Shown here one piece after another: positions 42,114 to 50,461 of a stretch of DNA of 64,000 bases (its first letter is position 1; each line of letters opens with the position of its first letter). The translations under genes were made by a program, and so were the position numbers. The DNA is taken from the NCBI RefSeq assembly GCF_900142915.1, contig NZ_FRCM01000006.1, positions 199,503-263,502 of the forward strand, read 5' to 3'. This DNA is from Mucilaginibacter sp. OK098 (GTDB lineage Bacteria > Bacteroidota > Bacteroidia > Sphingobacteriales > Sphingobacteriaceae). The notes under the pieces are model-generated. The model had not been told where the DNA came from and made no database searches. It saw only the letters and a list, made by a program, of their open reading frames with translations.

Positions 42114-42905
42114 TTAATTATTTTCTTTTTCTTTTAAAACATTATCTACGTAAGAAAATGTCGAAAGTATATCGGGTTGTCCCTTCCTGATAGCTACCGT
42201 ATGCTCATAATGAGCAGATGGCTTGCCATCAATGGTTGATACGGTCCATCCATCATCCCAAAACTTAACCCTGGCTTTACCGGCGTTAATCATAGGCTCA
42301 ATGGCTATCACCATTCCTTCCTCTAATTTAACACCTGCTCCGCGCTTACCATAGTTAGGCACCTCGGGTTTTTCATGCAGCTCTAAACCTACACCATGCC
42401 CCACCAGTTCCTTTACTACACCATAACCATGCTTTTCAGCATGCTCCTGTACCGCGTAACCTATATCTCCTATACGCATTCCGGCTACCGCTTTCTCAAC
42501 ACCTAAGTCAAGGCATTCCCTGGTAACGCGCATCAGATCCTTAGCGGTGCTGCTAACTTCGCCAATGGCGAAAGTAAAGGCAGAGTCGCCAAAATATTTA
42601 TTCAGGATCACCCCGCAATCAACCGATACTACATCGCCCTCAACAAGCACATGCTTGCCTGGGAAACCATGTACTACCTGGTCATTCATCGAAATACACA
42701 ATGAATACGGGAAGCCATGATAATTTAAAAATGCAGGAACACCTCCGTTATCACGGATAAAAGTTTCTGCAAGTTTATCTAATTCAATGGTTTTAATACC
42801 TGGGCGGATAACTTTCGCTATCTCCCCAAGTGTTTTGGAAACAAGTAAAGAACTTTCTCTTATCAGTTCTATCTCTTCGACAGACTTATAATGAATCTTT
42901 GACAT
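42114..42905 (-). CDS. map: Methionine aminopeptidase type I
   Basis: 263 residues. Metal ligands are visible: two Asp in VSVDCGVILNKYFGDSAFTF, His in LVGHGVGLELHEKP, Glu in VIAIEPM and Glu in YEHTVAI. It removes the initiator Met from nascent proteins in the cytoplasm. Its place between secY and infA is the usual one in this phylum; 6 bases separate it from the secY stop. Confidence 0.95.
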   Translation of the reverse strand: MSKIHYKSVEEIELIRESSLLVSKTLGEIAKVIRPGIKTIELDKLAETFIRDNGGVPAFLNYHGFPYSLCISMNDQVVHGFPGKHVLVEGDVVSVDCGVILNKYFGDSAFTFAIGEVSSTAKDLMRVTRECLDLGVEKAVAGMRIGDIGYAVQEHAEKHGYGVVKELVGHGVGLELHEKPEVPNYGKRGAGVKLEEGMVIAIEPMINAGKARVKFWDDGWTVSTIDGKPSAHYEHTVAIRKGQPDILSTFSYVDNVLKEKENN

Positions 42906-42911
42906 GTTAAA

Positions 42912-44255
42912 TTATATAACAGGCTGGCTCGTTCCACCTGCTGATGGGATAGCCGTACGCCCTTTAACTCTTCCGCTTTTCATCAAGCCATCATAATGAC
43001 GCATCAATAAATGGCTTTCTATTTGCTGTAAAGTATCTAATACAACCTGCACAAGAATAATTAATGAAGTACCACCAAAAAACCGTGCAAATGAACTGCT
43101 GATGTGGATCATACTTGCAAATGCTGGTATAATAGCTACAATAGCCAGCGCAATAGCGCCCGGTAAAGTTATCCTTGAAATTACAGCGTCTAAAAACGCT
43201 CCGGTTGCCCGTCCTGGTTTAATACCCGGAACAAAGCCGCCGTTCTTTTTCATATCCTCTGCCATTTGATTAGGATTAACCGTAATAGCCGTATAGAAGA
43301 AAGTGAACAGGATAATTAGTACAGCAAACAATAAATTATGTGCCCATGAGGTATAGTCAGATAATGACATTAATATGCTGTTTGATGCTGCATTAGGAAA
43401 AAACTGTGCTACCGTTGACGGTATAAACATTAAGGCTTGTGCAAATATTATCGGCATTACACCGGCAGCAGTTACCTTTAACGGAATATACTGGCGCACA
43501 CCACCATATTGTTTGTTACCAACAATACGTTTTGCGTACTGAACAGCAACTTTCCTGGTACCCTGTACAATAAGCACAGTAAACATTACCACACCTATCA
43601 GGGCCAAAATTTCAACAATAAAGGTAACTAAACCACCCGCACCAACAGTACGTGATTGGAATTCAGTAAGGAATGCACCCGGAAGCGCCGAAATAATACC
43701 CACCATAATGATGAGTGAAATACCATTTCCAATACCTTTATCAGTAATTTTTTCACCAAGCCACATCACAAACATAGTACCTGAAGTTAACACGAACATA
43801 TTCAGAATTGTGAAATATGGGTTTACTAAAAGCATTTGATCAGGTGAAATCTGCGATTTCAAATAACCAATAGCCTGCAGTGCAGTAATACCGATGGTAA
43901 GATAGCGCGTCCACTGGTTGATCTTGTTTCTGCCGCTTTCGCCTTCTTTCTGAAGTTTGGCGAAATATGGAACAGCAATACCTAATAATTGCACCACAAT
44001 GGAAGCCGAAATATAAGGCATTACACCTAACGCAAAAATTGAGGCCCGTGAAAACGATCCTCCGGCAAACATATTGAGTAAACCTGTTATGCCTTCATTG
44101 CCTTGCTGGTGGCTAAGCAAATTAGCGTTAACACCCGGCAGAACTACGTATGAGCCTACACGATATATAAAAAGAAATAAGAGTGTGTTCAAAATACGCA
44201 CTCTTAAATCATCGATTTTCCAAATATTGGATAATGTGGTGAAAAATTTCTTCAT
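42912..44255 (-). CDS. secY: Protein translocase subunit SecY
   Basis: 447 residues, with ten hydrophobic helices: plug region VNANLLSHQQGNEGITGLLNMFAGGSFSRASIFALGVMPYISASIV, cytoplasmic loop GVRQYIPLKVTAAGVMPIIFAQALM, and TFFYTAITVNPNQMAEDMKKNGGFVPGIKPG (ribosome-binding loop). It forms the membrane channel with SecE and SecG. Typical spc-operon position directly after rplO. Confidence 0.97.
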   Translation of the reverse strand: MKKFFTTLSNIWKIDDLRVRILNTLLFLFIYRVGSYVVLPGVNANLLSHQQGNEGITGLLNMFAGGSFSRASIFALGVMPYISASIVVQLLGIAVPYFAKLQKEGESGRNKINQWTRYLTIGITALQAIGYLKSQISPDQMLLVNPYFTILNMFVLTSGTMFVMWLGEKITDKGIGNGISLIIMVGIISALPGAFLTEFQSRTVGAGGLVTFIVEILALIGVVMFTVLIVQGTRKVAVQYAKRIVGNKQYGGVRQYIPLKVTAAGVMPIIFAQALMFIPSTVAQFFPNAASNSILMSLSDYTSWAHNLLFAVLIILFTFFYTAITVNPNQMAEDMKKNGGFVPGIKPGRATGAFLDAVISRITLPGAIALAIVAIIPAFASMIHISSSFARFFGGTSLIILVQVVLDTLQQIESHLLMRHYDGLMKSGRVKGRTAIPSAGGTSQPVI

Positions 44256-44262
44256 CGAAAAA

Positions 44263-44709
44263 TTATAGCTTAACTATTGTACCACCTGCTGCTTCAATAG
44301 CTTTTTGCGCTGTAGCAGTAAATGCATGTGCTTTAACTTCTAATTTGGCTTTCAATTCGCCACGGCCTAAAATTTTAACAAGGTCGTTACGTGATGCTAA
44401 ACCATGTTCTTTCAGTGTATCAAAATCAACTGATGATAAAGTAAATTTTTCAGTTAATGCTTGTAACACATCAAGGTTAACGCCAACATACTCAACACGG
44501 TTAGGATTTTTAAATCCTACCTTAGGCACACGGCGCTGTAAAGGCATCTGGCCACCTTCAAAACCAACTTTTGTGCTGGTACCTGAACGTGATCCGGCAC
44601 CTTTATGGCCACGGGTTGATGTTCCGCCACGGCCTGAACCAGTACCACGGCCAATTCTTTTTCTATTTTTAGTAGAACCTTCTGCAGGTTTAAGATTGCT
44701 TAAATTCAT
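44263..44709 (-). CDS. rplO: Ribosomal protein uL15
   Basis: 148 residues: MNLSNLKPAEGSTKNRKRIGRGTGSGRGGTSTRGHKGAGSR at the N-terminus is the Gly/Arg-rich rRNA-binding extension. A normal length. It binds 23S rRNA early in assembly. Confidence 0.97.
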   Translation of the reverse strand: MNLSNLKPAEGSTKNRKRIGRGTGSGRGGTSTRGHKGAGSRSGTSTKVGFEGGQMPLQRRVPKVGFKNPNRVEYVGVNLDVLQALTEKFTLSSVDFDTLKEHGLASRNDLVKILGRGELKAKLEVKAHAFTATAQKAIEAAGGTIVKL

Positions 44710-44713
44710 GATA

Positions 44714-44893
44714 TTAAATATTTTCTACCGCTACCAGGTGATTAACTTTTTTAACCATACCGATGATAGCTGCAGTAGCTTCAACTTCTACACTGTGGTT
44801 GATCTTTCTTAAGCCCAGGGCCTCAACCGTACGTTTTTGGCGCTCACTTCTATCGATCACGCTTTTAATCTGGGTTATTTTGATTTTTGCCAT
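44714..44893 (-). CDS. rpmD: Ribosomal protein uL30
   Basis: 59 residues: MAKIKITQIKSVIDRSERQK, then LGLRKINHSVEVE, and VKKVNHLVAVENI. It was read directly from the minus strand in the rpsE-rplO gap; 4 bases separate it from rplO and 6 from rpsE. Length and ferredoxin-like fold motifs are normal. Confidence 0.93.
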   Translation of the reverse strand: MAKIKITQIKSVIDRSERQKRTVEALGLRKINHSVEVEATAAIIGMVKKVNHLVAVENI

Positions 44894-44899
44894 GACTGA

Positions 44900-45418
44900 T
44901 TATCCGTTAAATACTTTACCTAAACTAACGCCACGGTGCTGAGCTACAGTATAAGCATCACGTAATTGTGATAATGCCGATACAGTTGCTTTAACCACGT
45001 TGTGCGGGTTTGATGAACCTTTTGATTTTGCCAATACGTTGTGGATCCCTGCTGACTCTAATACAGCACGCATCGCACCACCGGCAATTACACCGGTACC
45101 GTTTGCTGCAGGTTTTATGAAAACAAAACCTCCTGAAAATTTACCTATTTGCTCATGCGGTACAGTACCGTTAATGATAGGAACTTTTACAAGGTTCTTT
45201 TTAGCATCATCAATACCTTTTGCAATAGCTTCTGTAACCTCTTTAGCTTTACCTAAACCATAACCTACAACACCATTCTCATCACCCACTACCACAATGG
45301 CACTGAAGCTGAAAGTACGGCCGCCTTTGGTTACTTTGGCTACACGCTGTATGCTTACCAAGCGGTCTTTTAATTCGATCTCGCTTGTTTTTACTCTTTT
45401 TATGTTGATTGTTGACAT
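44900..45418 (-). CDS. rpsE: Ribosomal protein uS5
   Basis: 172 residues. The double-stranded RNA-binding region (LKDRLVSIQRVAKVTKGGRTFSFSAIVVVGDENGVVGYGLGKAKEV) and IAGGAMRAVLESAGIHNVLAKSKGSSNPHNVVKAT are complete. Part of the 30S decoding fidelity region (mRNA entry). Confidence 0.97.
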   Translation of the reverse strand: MSTINIKRVKTSEIELKDRLVSIQRVAKVTKGGRTFSFSAIVVVGDENGVVGYGLGKAKEVTEAIAKGIDDAKKNLVKVPIINGTVPHEQIGKFSGGFVFIKPAANGTGVIAGGAMRAVLESAGIHNVLAKSKGSSNPHNVVKATVSALSQLRDAYTVAQHRGVSLGKVFNG

Positions 45419-45430
45419 TTCTCTTTTCGA

Positions 45431-45790
45431 TTAAAAGTTTAAACCACCTTCACGTGCACCTTCAGCCAGTGATTTAACACGACCATGGTACAAATAACCG
45501 TTCCTGTCGAAAACCACATCTTTAATGCCTGCTGCAATAGCTTTTGAAGCAACCAGTTTACCAACGGCAACTGACTGATCAATTTTAGTACCGTCTGCTG
45601 CAGTAAAATCTTTTGATAATGATGAGGCCGACACTAGTGTCTTTCCGCTTACATCGTCAATGATCTGCGCATAAATACCTTTATTGCTTCTGTATACTGA
45701 CAGACGAGGGCGTGCTGAAGAACCTGAAAGGCGCTTCCTGATCCCCATCTTAATTCTGTCTCTTCTTGATAATTTTGCTCTAGCTCCCAT
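45431..45790 (-). CDS. rplR: Ribosomal protein uL18
   Basis: 119 residues: KLSRRDRIKMGIRKRLSGSSARPRLSVYRSNKGIYAQIIDD and FDRNGYLYHGRVKSLAEGAREGGLNF. It binds 5S rRNA with uL5. Confidence 0.97.
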   Translation of the reverse strand: MGARAKLSRRDRIKMGIRKRLSGSSARPRLSVYRSNKGIYAQIIDDVSGKTLVSASSLSKDFTAADGTKIDQSVAVGKLVASKAIAAGIKDVVFDRNGYLYHGRVKSLAEGAREGGLNF

Positions 45791-45795
45791 GACGA

Positions 45796-46353
45796 TTATT
45801 TTTTAGATGCTGATTTACCTGCTTTTCTTCTCAATACTTCGCCAACAAACTTGATACCTTTACCCTTGTAAGGTTCTGGTGCACGTAACGAGCGTATTTT
45901 TGCTGCTACCTGGCCTATAAGTTGTTTATCAATTGACTCTAAAATGATAGTGGGGTTTTTACCCTTATCAGCAGTTGTTGAAACTTTTATTTCTTTTGGT
46001 AATTCAAAAACATAGTGGTGAGAATATCCCAAAACTAAATCTAATGTATTACCTGTATTGGTTGCACGGTAACCCACACCCACTAATTCCTGCTCAATCT
46101 TGTAACCGGTGGTTACGCCTACAACCATGTTGTTAATTAGCGCACGATACAAACCATGTAACGCTTTGTGGCGTTTTTGATCAGAAGGGCGTTTTACAAC
46201 CAGATTTCCTTCTTCCTGTTCAACAGTGATATCACTGTCAACAGCCTGTTGCAACTCACCTTTAGGGCCTTTTACTGTAACAACATTATCTGCCGATACA
46301 TTAATAGTTACTCCCTGTGGTAGTGCTATAGGTGATTTTCCTACTCTTGACAT
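45796..46353 (-). CDS. rplF: Ribosomal protein uL6
   Basis: 185 residues with the two internally similar alpha/beta domains; ends with RAPEPYKGKGIKFVGEVLRRKAGKSASKK, the typical C-terminal block near the factor-binding site of the 50S subunit. Confidence 0.97.
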   Translation of the reverse strand: MSRVGKSPIALPQGVTINVSADNVVTVKGPKGELQQAVDSDITVEQEEGNLVVKRPSDQKRHKALHGLYRALINNMVVGVTTGYKIEQELVGVGYRATNTGNTLDLVLGYSHHYVFELPKEIKVSTTADKGKNPTIILESIDKQLIGQVAAKIRSLRAPEPYKGKGIKFVGEVLRRKAGKSASKK

Positions 46354-46370
46354 TGCTTAATTTCCTCCTA

Positions 46371-46769
46371 TTAATATACGTAGCATAAAACCTCACCACC
46401 AACATTCTGTGCGCGGGCTTCTTTATCGGTCATTACACCTTTTGAAGTCGACAGGATGGCAATACCTAAACCATTTAATACTCTTGGCAAGTTATCCATG
46501 CCTGCGTATTTCCTCAAACCTGGTTTACTGATGCGTGCAATGCTGCGGATAGCAGAAATTTTAGTTATCGGATGGTATTTCAAAGCCACCTTTATAGTGC
46601 CTTGAGGACCGTTATCTTCAAACTTAAAATTAGCAATGTAACCTTTATCGAAAAGCACCTTAGTGATTTCCTTTTTCAGATTTGATGCAGGAATTTCAAC
46701 AACCCGATGGTTGGCCTTAATAGCATTCCTTACTCTTGTAAGATAATCTGCGATTGGATCTGTATTCAT
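46371..46769 (-). CDS. rpsH: Ribosomal protein uS8
   Basis: 132 residues: MNTDPIADYLTRVRNAIKANH and the conserved C-terminal STSKGVMTDKEARAQNVGGEVLCYVY. It binds helix 21 of 16S rRNA. The upstream gap to rpsN is unusually long (about 189 bases) and contains repeat family A. Confidence 0.97.
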   Translation of the reverse strand: MNTDPIADYLTRVRNAIKANHRVVEIPASNLKKEITKVLFDKGYIANFKFEDNGPQGTIKVALKYHPITKISAIRSIARISKPGLRKYAGMDNLPRVLNGLGIAILSTSKGVMTDKEARAQNVGGEVLCYVY

Positions 46770-46824
46770 TTTATTGTTTTATGATAGTGGTTTCCTTTTT
46801 TGGACCTTCTATCGGTTAATCTTA

Positions 46825-46958
46825 TATCGGATTTCGGATGTTCTATTTCGGATGTTCTATTTCGGATTTAACCCAAATTCGAATTTCCAAATTCCAATTT
46901 ATTTTCTGTTCTGCGATATTCAAATTCCGAAATCGTAATTCCGAAATCCGAAATCAAA
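46825..46958. repeat. Dispersed repeat family A inside the spc operon
   Basis: Direct words GGATTTCGGATGTTCTATTTC and GGATGTTCTATTTCGGATTT are followed by reverse words CCGAAATCGTAATTCCGAAA and TCCGAAATCAAA, making a long imperfect inverted repeat. It ends exactly at the rpsN stop codon, so it is transcribed as part of the operon. Confidence 0.75.
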
Positions 46959-47228
46959 TTACCAGCTTGCTTTCTTTATTCCGGGGATCTTACCAGCCAG
47001 GGCCATATCACGGAATGTTACACGTGATATACCAAACTGACGCATGTATCCGCGCGGACGGCCTGTTAATTTACAACGGTTATGTAATTTAACCGGTGAC
47101 GATCCTTTTGGTAAAGCATCTAAAGCTACATAGTTTCCTTCAGCTTTAAGGGCCGCTCTTTTTTCAGCGTATTTTGCTACTAACTTAGCACGTTTAACTT
47201 CACGTGCTTTTACACCTTCTTTAGCCAT
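46959..47228 (-). CDS. rpsN: Ribosomal protein uS14
   Basis: 89 residues: MAKEGVKAREVKRAKLVAKYAEKR and KLTGRPRGYMRQFGISRVTFRDMALAGKIPGIKKASW. It lacks the CxxC pairs, hence a zinc-free S14. The start at 47228 was chosen by homology; an in-frame codon upstream at 47258 would lie inside rplE. It overlaps the rplE stop by 8 bases, which suggests translational coupling. Confidence 0.96.
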   Translation of the reverse strand: MAKEGVKAREVKRAKLVAKYAEKRAALKAEGNYVALDALPKGSSPVKLHNRCKLTGRPRGYMRQFGISRVTFRDMALAGKIPGIKKASW

Positions 47229-47784
47229 TAGTATTTTGATTTTTAAATGGTAATCCAAATTGTTTCAACAACTCCAATGCTTCAACATCGTTTGTTGCAG
47301 AGGTTACAAAGGTAATATCCATTCCCTGGATTTTATTGATCTTGTCAATATTGATCTCCGGGAAAATAATTTGTTCAGATACACCTAAAGTATAGTTTCC
47401 GCGTCCGTCAAAACCTTTATCGTTAATGCCTTTGAAATCACGGATACGTGGTAAAGCAACAGCAATTAAACGGTCAAGAAATTCATACATTGTATTATCA
47501 CGTAAGGTAACACGTACGCCGATAGGCATGTTTTTACGTAACTTAAAGTTTGAAATATCTTTTTTAGATTTTGAAGAAACAGCCTGCTGACCGGTAATAG
47601 TGGTAAGCTCGGTAATTGTACTTTCAATAAGCTTTTTATCAGTAGTAGCACCACCAACACCCTGGTTGATAGCAATTTTTTCAAGCTTAGGAACCTGCAT
47701 TACGCTTTTGTACTGAAATTTATCTTTCAGTGCAGTACGAATTTCGTCCTTATACTTTGTTTTTAATCTTGGTACGTATTCCAT
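47221..47784 (-). CDS. rplE: Ribosomal protein uL5
   Basis: 187 residues, with VMQVPKLEKIAINQGVGGATTDKK, KLRKNMPIGVRVTLRDNTMYEFLDRLI and GVSEQIIFPEINIDKINKIQGMDITFVT. Contacts 5S rRNA and the P-site tRNA. Its ATG overlaps the rplX stop codon by one base (TAATG). Confidence 0.97.
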   Translation of the reverse strand: MEYVPRLKTKYKDEIRTALKDKFQYKSVMQVPKLEKIAINQGVGGATTDKKLIESTITELTTITGQQAVSSKSKKDISNFKLRKNMPIGVRVTLRDNTMYEFLDRLIAVALPRIRDFKGINDKGFDGRGNYTLGVSEQIIFPEINIDKINKIQGMDITFVTSATNDVEALELLKQFGLPFKNQNTNG

Positions 47785-48128
47785 TAGTTAATTTCCTCTC
47801 CTGATATTTTTGCAAACCTTACTAATTTACCGGCATCATTTTTTCTACGGCCAACGCGGGTTGGTTTTCCTGATTTAGGATCAACCAGCATCAGGTTTGA
47901 AATAGCTATAGCAGCTTCCTGCTTAACAATTCCACCGTTTGGTTTTGCTGCATTAGGCTTAGTATGTTTTGATACCATATTGGCACCTTCAACAATAGCT
48001 CTGCCTTTTTCTAATATTACTTCTAATATCTTACCTTCTGATCCTTTTGAATCTCCGGCTATAACCTTTACCAGGTCACCTTTTTTAACCTTTAACTTGG
48101 TAGGTTGTGTGTGTTGTTTCTTTTCCAT
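47784..48128 (-). CDS. rplX: Ribosomal protein uL24
   Basis: 114 residues; KLKVKKGDLVKVIAGDSKGSEGKILEV is the KOW motif and GGIVKQEAAIAISNLMLVDPKSGKPTRVG the conserved C-half. It is an assembly initiator for the 50S subunit. Confidence 0.97.
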   Translation of the reverse strand: MEKKQHTQPTKLKVKKGDLVKVIAGDSKGSEGKILEVILEKGRAIVEGANMVSKHTKPNAAKPNGGIVKQEAAIAISNLMLVDPKSGKPTRVGRRKNDAGKLVRFAKISGEEIN

Positions 48129-48130
48129 TA

Positions 48131-48499
48131 TTACAATACCTCCGGTGCTAATGATACAATTTTCATAAATTGTTTTTCACGTAACTCTCTTGCTACCGGG
48201 CCGAAGATACGTGTACCTCTTGGCTCATCCTGGTTGTTTAACAAAACCGCGGCATTGTCGTCAAAACGGATATAAGAACCATCTTTTCTGCGGATCTCTT
48301 TCTTAGTTCTAACAACTACGGCTTTTGAAACAGTACCTTTTTTAACGTTGCCTGATGGCAAAGCACTTTTTACGGTAACTACTATCTTATCGCCAATTGA
48401 TGCATACCTTTTACCGGTACCACCTAACACACGGATCACTAAAACTTCTTTAGCACCGCTGTTATCAGCTACATTTAATCTTGATTCCTGTTGTACCAT
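48131..48499 (-). CDS. rplN: Ribosomal protein uL14
   Basis: 122 residues, the standard length: MVQQESRLNVADNSGAKEVLVIRVLGGTGKRYASIGDKIVVTVKSALP and FGPVARELREKQFMKIVSLAPEVL. A 50S interface protein near bL19. Confidence 0.98.
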   Translation of the reverse strand: MVQQESRLNVADNSGAKEVLVIRVLGGTGKRYASIGDKIVVTVKSALPSGNVKKGTVSKAVVVRTKKEIRRKDGSYIRFDDNAAVLLNNQDEPRGTRIFGPVARELREKQFMKIVSLAPEVL

Positions 48500-48500
48500 C

Positions 48501-48755
48501 TTATTTAGCCCTTTCTAAAATTTGAACTAATCTCCAGTTTTTGTTTTTGCTCAGCGGGCGTGTTTCCATAATCAATACGGTATCGCCTACACCACAGGTA
48601 TTGGCTTCATCATGAGCCATAAATTTGGTAGTTTTCTTAACGAACTTACCATAAATTGGGTGTTTCACCTTACGTTCCACAGCAACTACAATAGATTTTT
48701 CCATCTTGCTGCTTACCACCAGGCCGGTACGTGTTTTTCTTAAATTTCTTTCCAT
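48501..48755 (-). CDS. rpsQ: Ribosomal protein uS17
   Basis: 84 residues: RNLRKTRTGLVVSSKMEKSIVVAVERKVKHPIYGKFVKKT, and CGVGDTVLIMETRPLSKNKNWRLV. OB fold, binds the 5' domain of 16S rRNA. Confidence 0.97.
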   Translation of the reverse strand: MERNLRKTRTGLVVSSKMEKSIVVAVERKVKHPIYGKFVKKTTKFMAHDEANTCGVGDTVLIMETRPLSKNKNWRLVQILERAK

Positions 48756-48774
48756 TTTTCTCGACGCTTAAAAA

Positions 48775-48978
48775 TTATTCAGAAGCTGACGCCGCTTTGC
48801 GCTTTGTTAATTCAGTATTTAAACGGGCGATGTCCTTACGTACCCTTGTGATACGGGTAGGGTTTTCAATAGCAGAAACCGCATGTGCAAATTTCAGTTT
48901 GGTGAGTGTTCCTCTTTCCTCGCTGACCCTGGCAACCAATTCTTCAGTTGACAACTCTAAAATCTCTGAGTTTTTCAT
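48775..48978 (-). CDS. rpmC: Ribosomal protein uL29
   Basis: 67 residues, an all-alpha hairpin: MKNSEILELSTEELVARVSEERGTLTKLKFAHA followed by NPTRITRVRKDIARLNTELTKR. Sits near the exit tunnel of the 50S subunit. Confidence 0.96.
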   Translation of the reverse strand: MKNSEILELSTEELVARVSEERGTLTKLKFAHAVSAIENPTRITRVRKDIARLNTELTKRKAASASE

Positions 48979-49079
48979 TTTCTTTAACTGTTTGTTGTAA
49001 TATTGAAGAGGTTGTAAAGATTATGCTGCTGTATTAACTATAACTAATTTTACAACACTTTACAACATTCAAATTTTAT

Positions 49080-49502
49080 TTATGCTTCTACGTAATCTCT
49101 ACGTACTATAAATCTTGTTTGCACAGGCAACTTTTGTGCTGCCAGGCGCAGTGCTTCTTTAGCAACGTCTAAAGGCACACCTTCGGCTTCAAAAATGATC
49201 CTTCCGGGGCGTACTACCGCTACCCAGTATTCCGGAGCACCTTTACCTTTACCCATACGTACTTCCGCTGGTTTTTTGGTTACAGGCTTGTCAGGAAATA
49301 TCCTGATCCACACCTGGCCTTCACGTTTCATAAAACGTGTTACAGCAATACGTGCAGCTTCGATCTGGCGGCTGGTGATCCAGGCCGGCTCGAGTGATTT
49401 TATACCGAAAGATCCGAATGAAAGCTCAGCGCCACGACTGGCGTTACCTTTCATTTTGCCTTTTTGCATCTTTCTGAACTTCGTTCTTTTTGGCTGTAGC
49501 AT
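49080..49502 (-). CDS. rplP: Ribosomal protein uL16
   Basis: 140 residues: MLQPKRTKFRKMQKGKMKGNASRG, FGIKSLEPAWITSRQIEAARIAVTRFMKREGQVWIRIFPDKPVTKKPAEVRMGKGKGAPEYWVAVVRPGRIIFE. It stabilises A-site tRNA. The 101-base gap downstream to rpmC is AT-rich with no signal. Confidence 0.97.
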   Translation of the reverse strand: MLQPKRTKFRKMQKGKMKGNASRGAELSFGSFGIKSLEPAWITSRQIEAARIAVTRFMKREGQVWIRIFPDKPVTKKPAEVRMGKGKGAPEYWVAVVRPGRIIFEAEGVPLDVAKEALRLAAQKLPVQTRFIVRRDYVEA

Positions 49503-49549
49503 TTTCTTAAGCTTTTATATCTTAACGATATATTTTTCTACTAATATTA

Positions 49550-50455
49550 TTATCTCTTTCCTGGACCACCCGGGCGGTTTCCGCCTGGACGATTACCGCC
49601 GCCTTGTCCACCTGGACGATTTCCCTGGCCACCCGGGCGATTTCCGCCTGGTGCACCCGGTCCGCCACGGCGATCACCGCCTGGTTTCCTGTCGCCTCTG
49701 CGTTCACCGCCACGTTCGCCACCTCTTTCATTGCCGCCACGACCGCCGAAGCCTGCCGCGCCGCCTTCAGGGCGTCCGCCTTTACCGCTTGCGCTGCTCG
49801 CACCACCAATGTTTGGTGATAAGTCGCGTTTGCCGTAAACCTCGCCTTTGCAAATCCAAACCTTAACACCTATTTTTCCATAAGTGGTTAAAGCTTCAGC
49901 TAATGCATAGTCAATGTCTGCGCGGAAAGTATGTAGTGGAATTCTTCCTTCTTTATATTGTTCTGTACGTGCCATTTCAGCGCCACCTAAACGGCCTGAT
50001 GTCATCACCTTTATTCCTTCAGCACCCATTCTCATGGTTGAAGCAATAGTGGTTTTCATGGCACGACGGAATGAAATACGTGCTTCAAGTTGTTTTGCTA
50101 TACCTTCTGCAACTAATTGTGCATCAAGTTCAGGGCGTTTGATCTCGAAGATGTTGATCTGAACTTCCTTTTTAGTAAGTTTCTTTAACTCTTCTTTGAT
50201 CTTATCAACTTCCTGGCCACCTTTACCTATAACAATACCCGGACGGGCAGTGTGTATAGTTACAGTGATACGTTTTAATGTGCGTTCAATAACTACCTTT
50301 GATACACCACCTTTTGAGATACGTGCTGAAAGATATTTACGGATCTTTTCGTCTTCAACTAATTTGTCGGCATAATGATTGCCACCGAACCAATTAGAAT
50401 CCCAACCTCTGATGATTCCTAATCTGTTACCTATTGGATGTGCTTTCTGTCCCAT
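49550..50455 (-). CDS. rpsC: Ribosomal protein uS3 with long Gly/Arg-rich tail
   Basis: 301 residues. Residues 1-212 are a normal S3 (MGQKAHPIGNRLGIIRGWDSNW, KH domain VIGKGGQEVDKIKEELKKL, C-domain GRLGGAEMARTEQYKEGRIPLHTFRADIDYALAEA). From about residue 214 an approximately 87-residue tail of RGG and NRPGGQG repeats follows. S3 in other phyla is about 210-280 residues; such tails occur in several Bacteroidota. The tail resembles RNA-binding RGG boxes and would sit near the mRNA entry channel. Confidence 0.96.
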   Translation of the reverse strand: MGQKAHPIGNRLGIIRGWDSNWFGGNHYADKLVEDEKIRKYLSARISKGGVSKVVIERTLKRITVTIHTARPGIVIGKGGQEVDKIKEELKKLTKKEVQINIFEIKRPELDAQLVAEGIAKQLEARISFRRAMKTTIASTMRMGAEGIKVMTSGRLGGAEMARTEQYKEGRIPLHTFRADIDYALAEALTTYGKIGVKVWICKGEVYGKRDLSPNIGGASSASGKGGRPEGGAAGFGGRGGNERGGERGGERRGDRKPGGDRRGGPGAPGGNRPGGQGNRPGGQGGGNRPGGNRPGGPGKR

Positions 50456-50461
50456 TTCAAA

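Noticed and set aside
44345..44812. 155-residue frame opposite rplO and rpmD
   Set aside because: Antisense shadow of ribosomal genes.
47229..47258. Extended N-terminus of rpsN
   Set aside because: The 10 added residues lie inside rplE and are not part of S14; ATG at 47228 gives the family start.
49195..49866. 223-residue frame opposite rplP-rpsC
   Set aside because: It is the antisense of the Gly/Arg tail of rpsC (His/Arg/Leu-rich); no independent signal.
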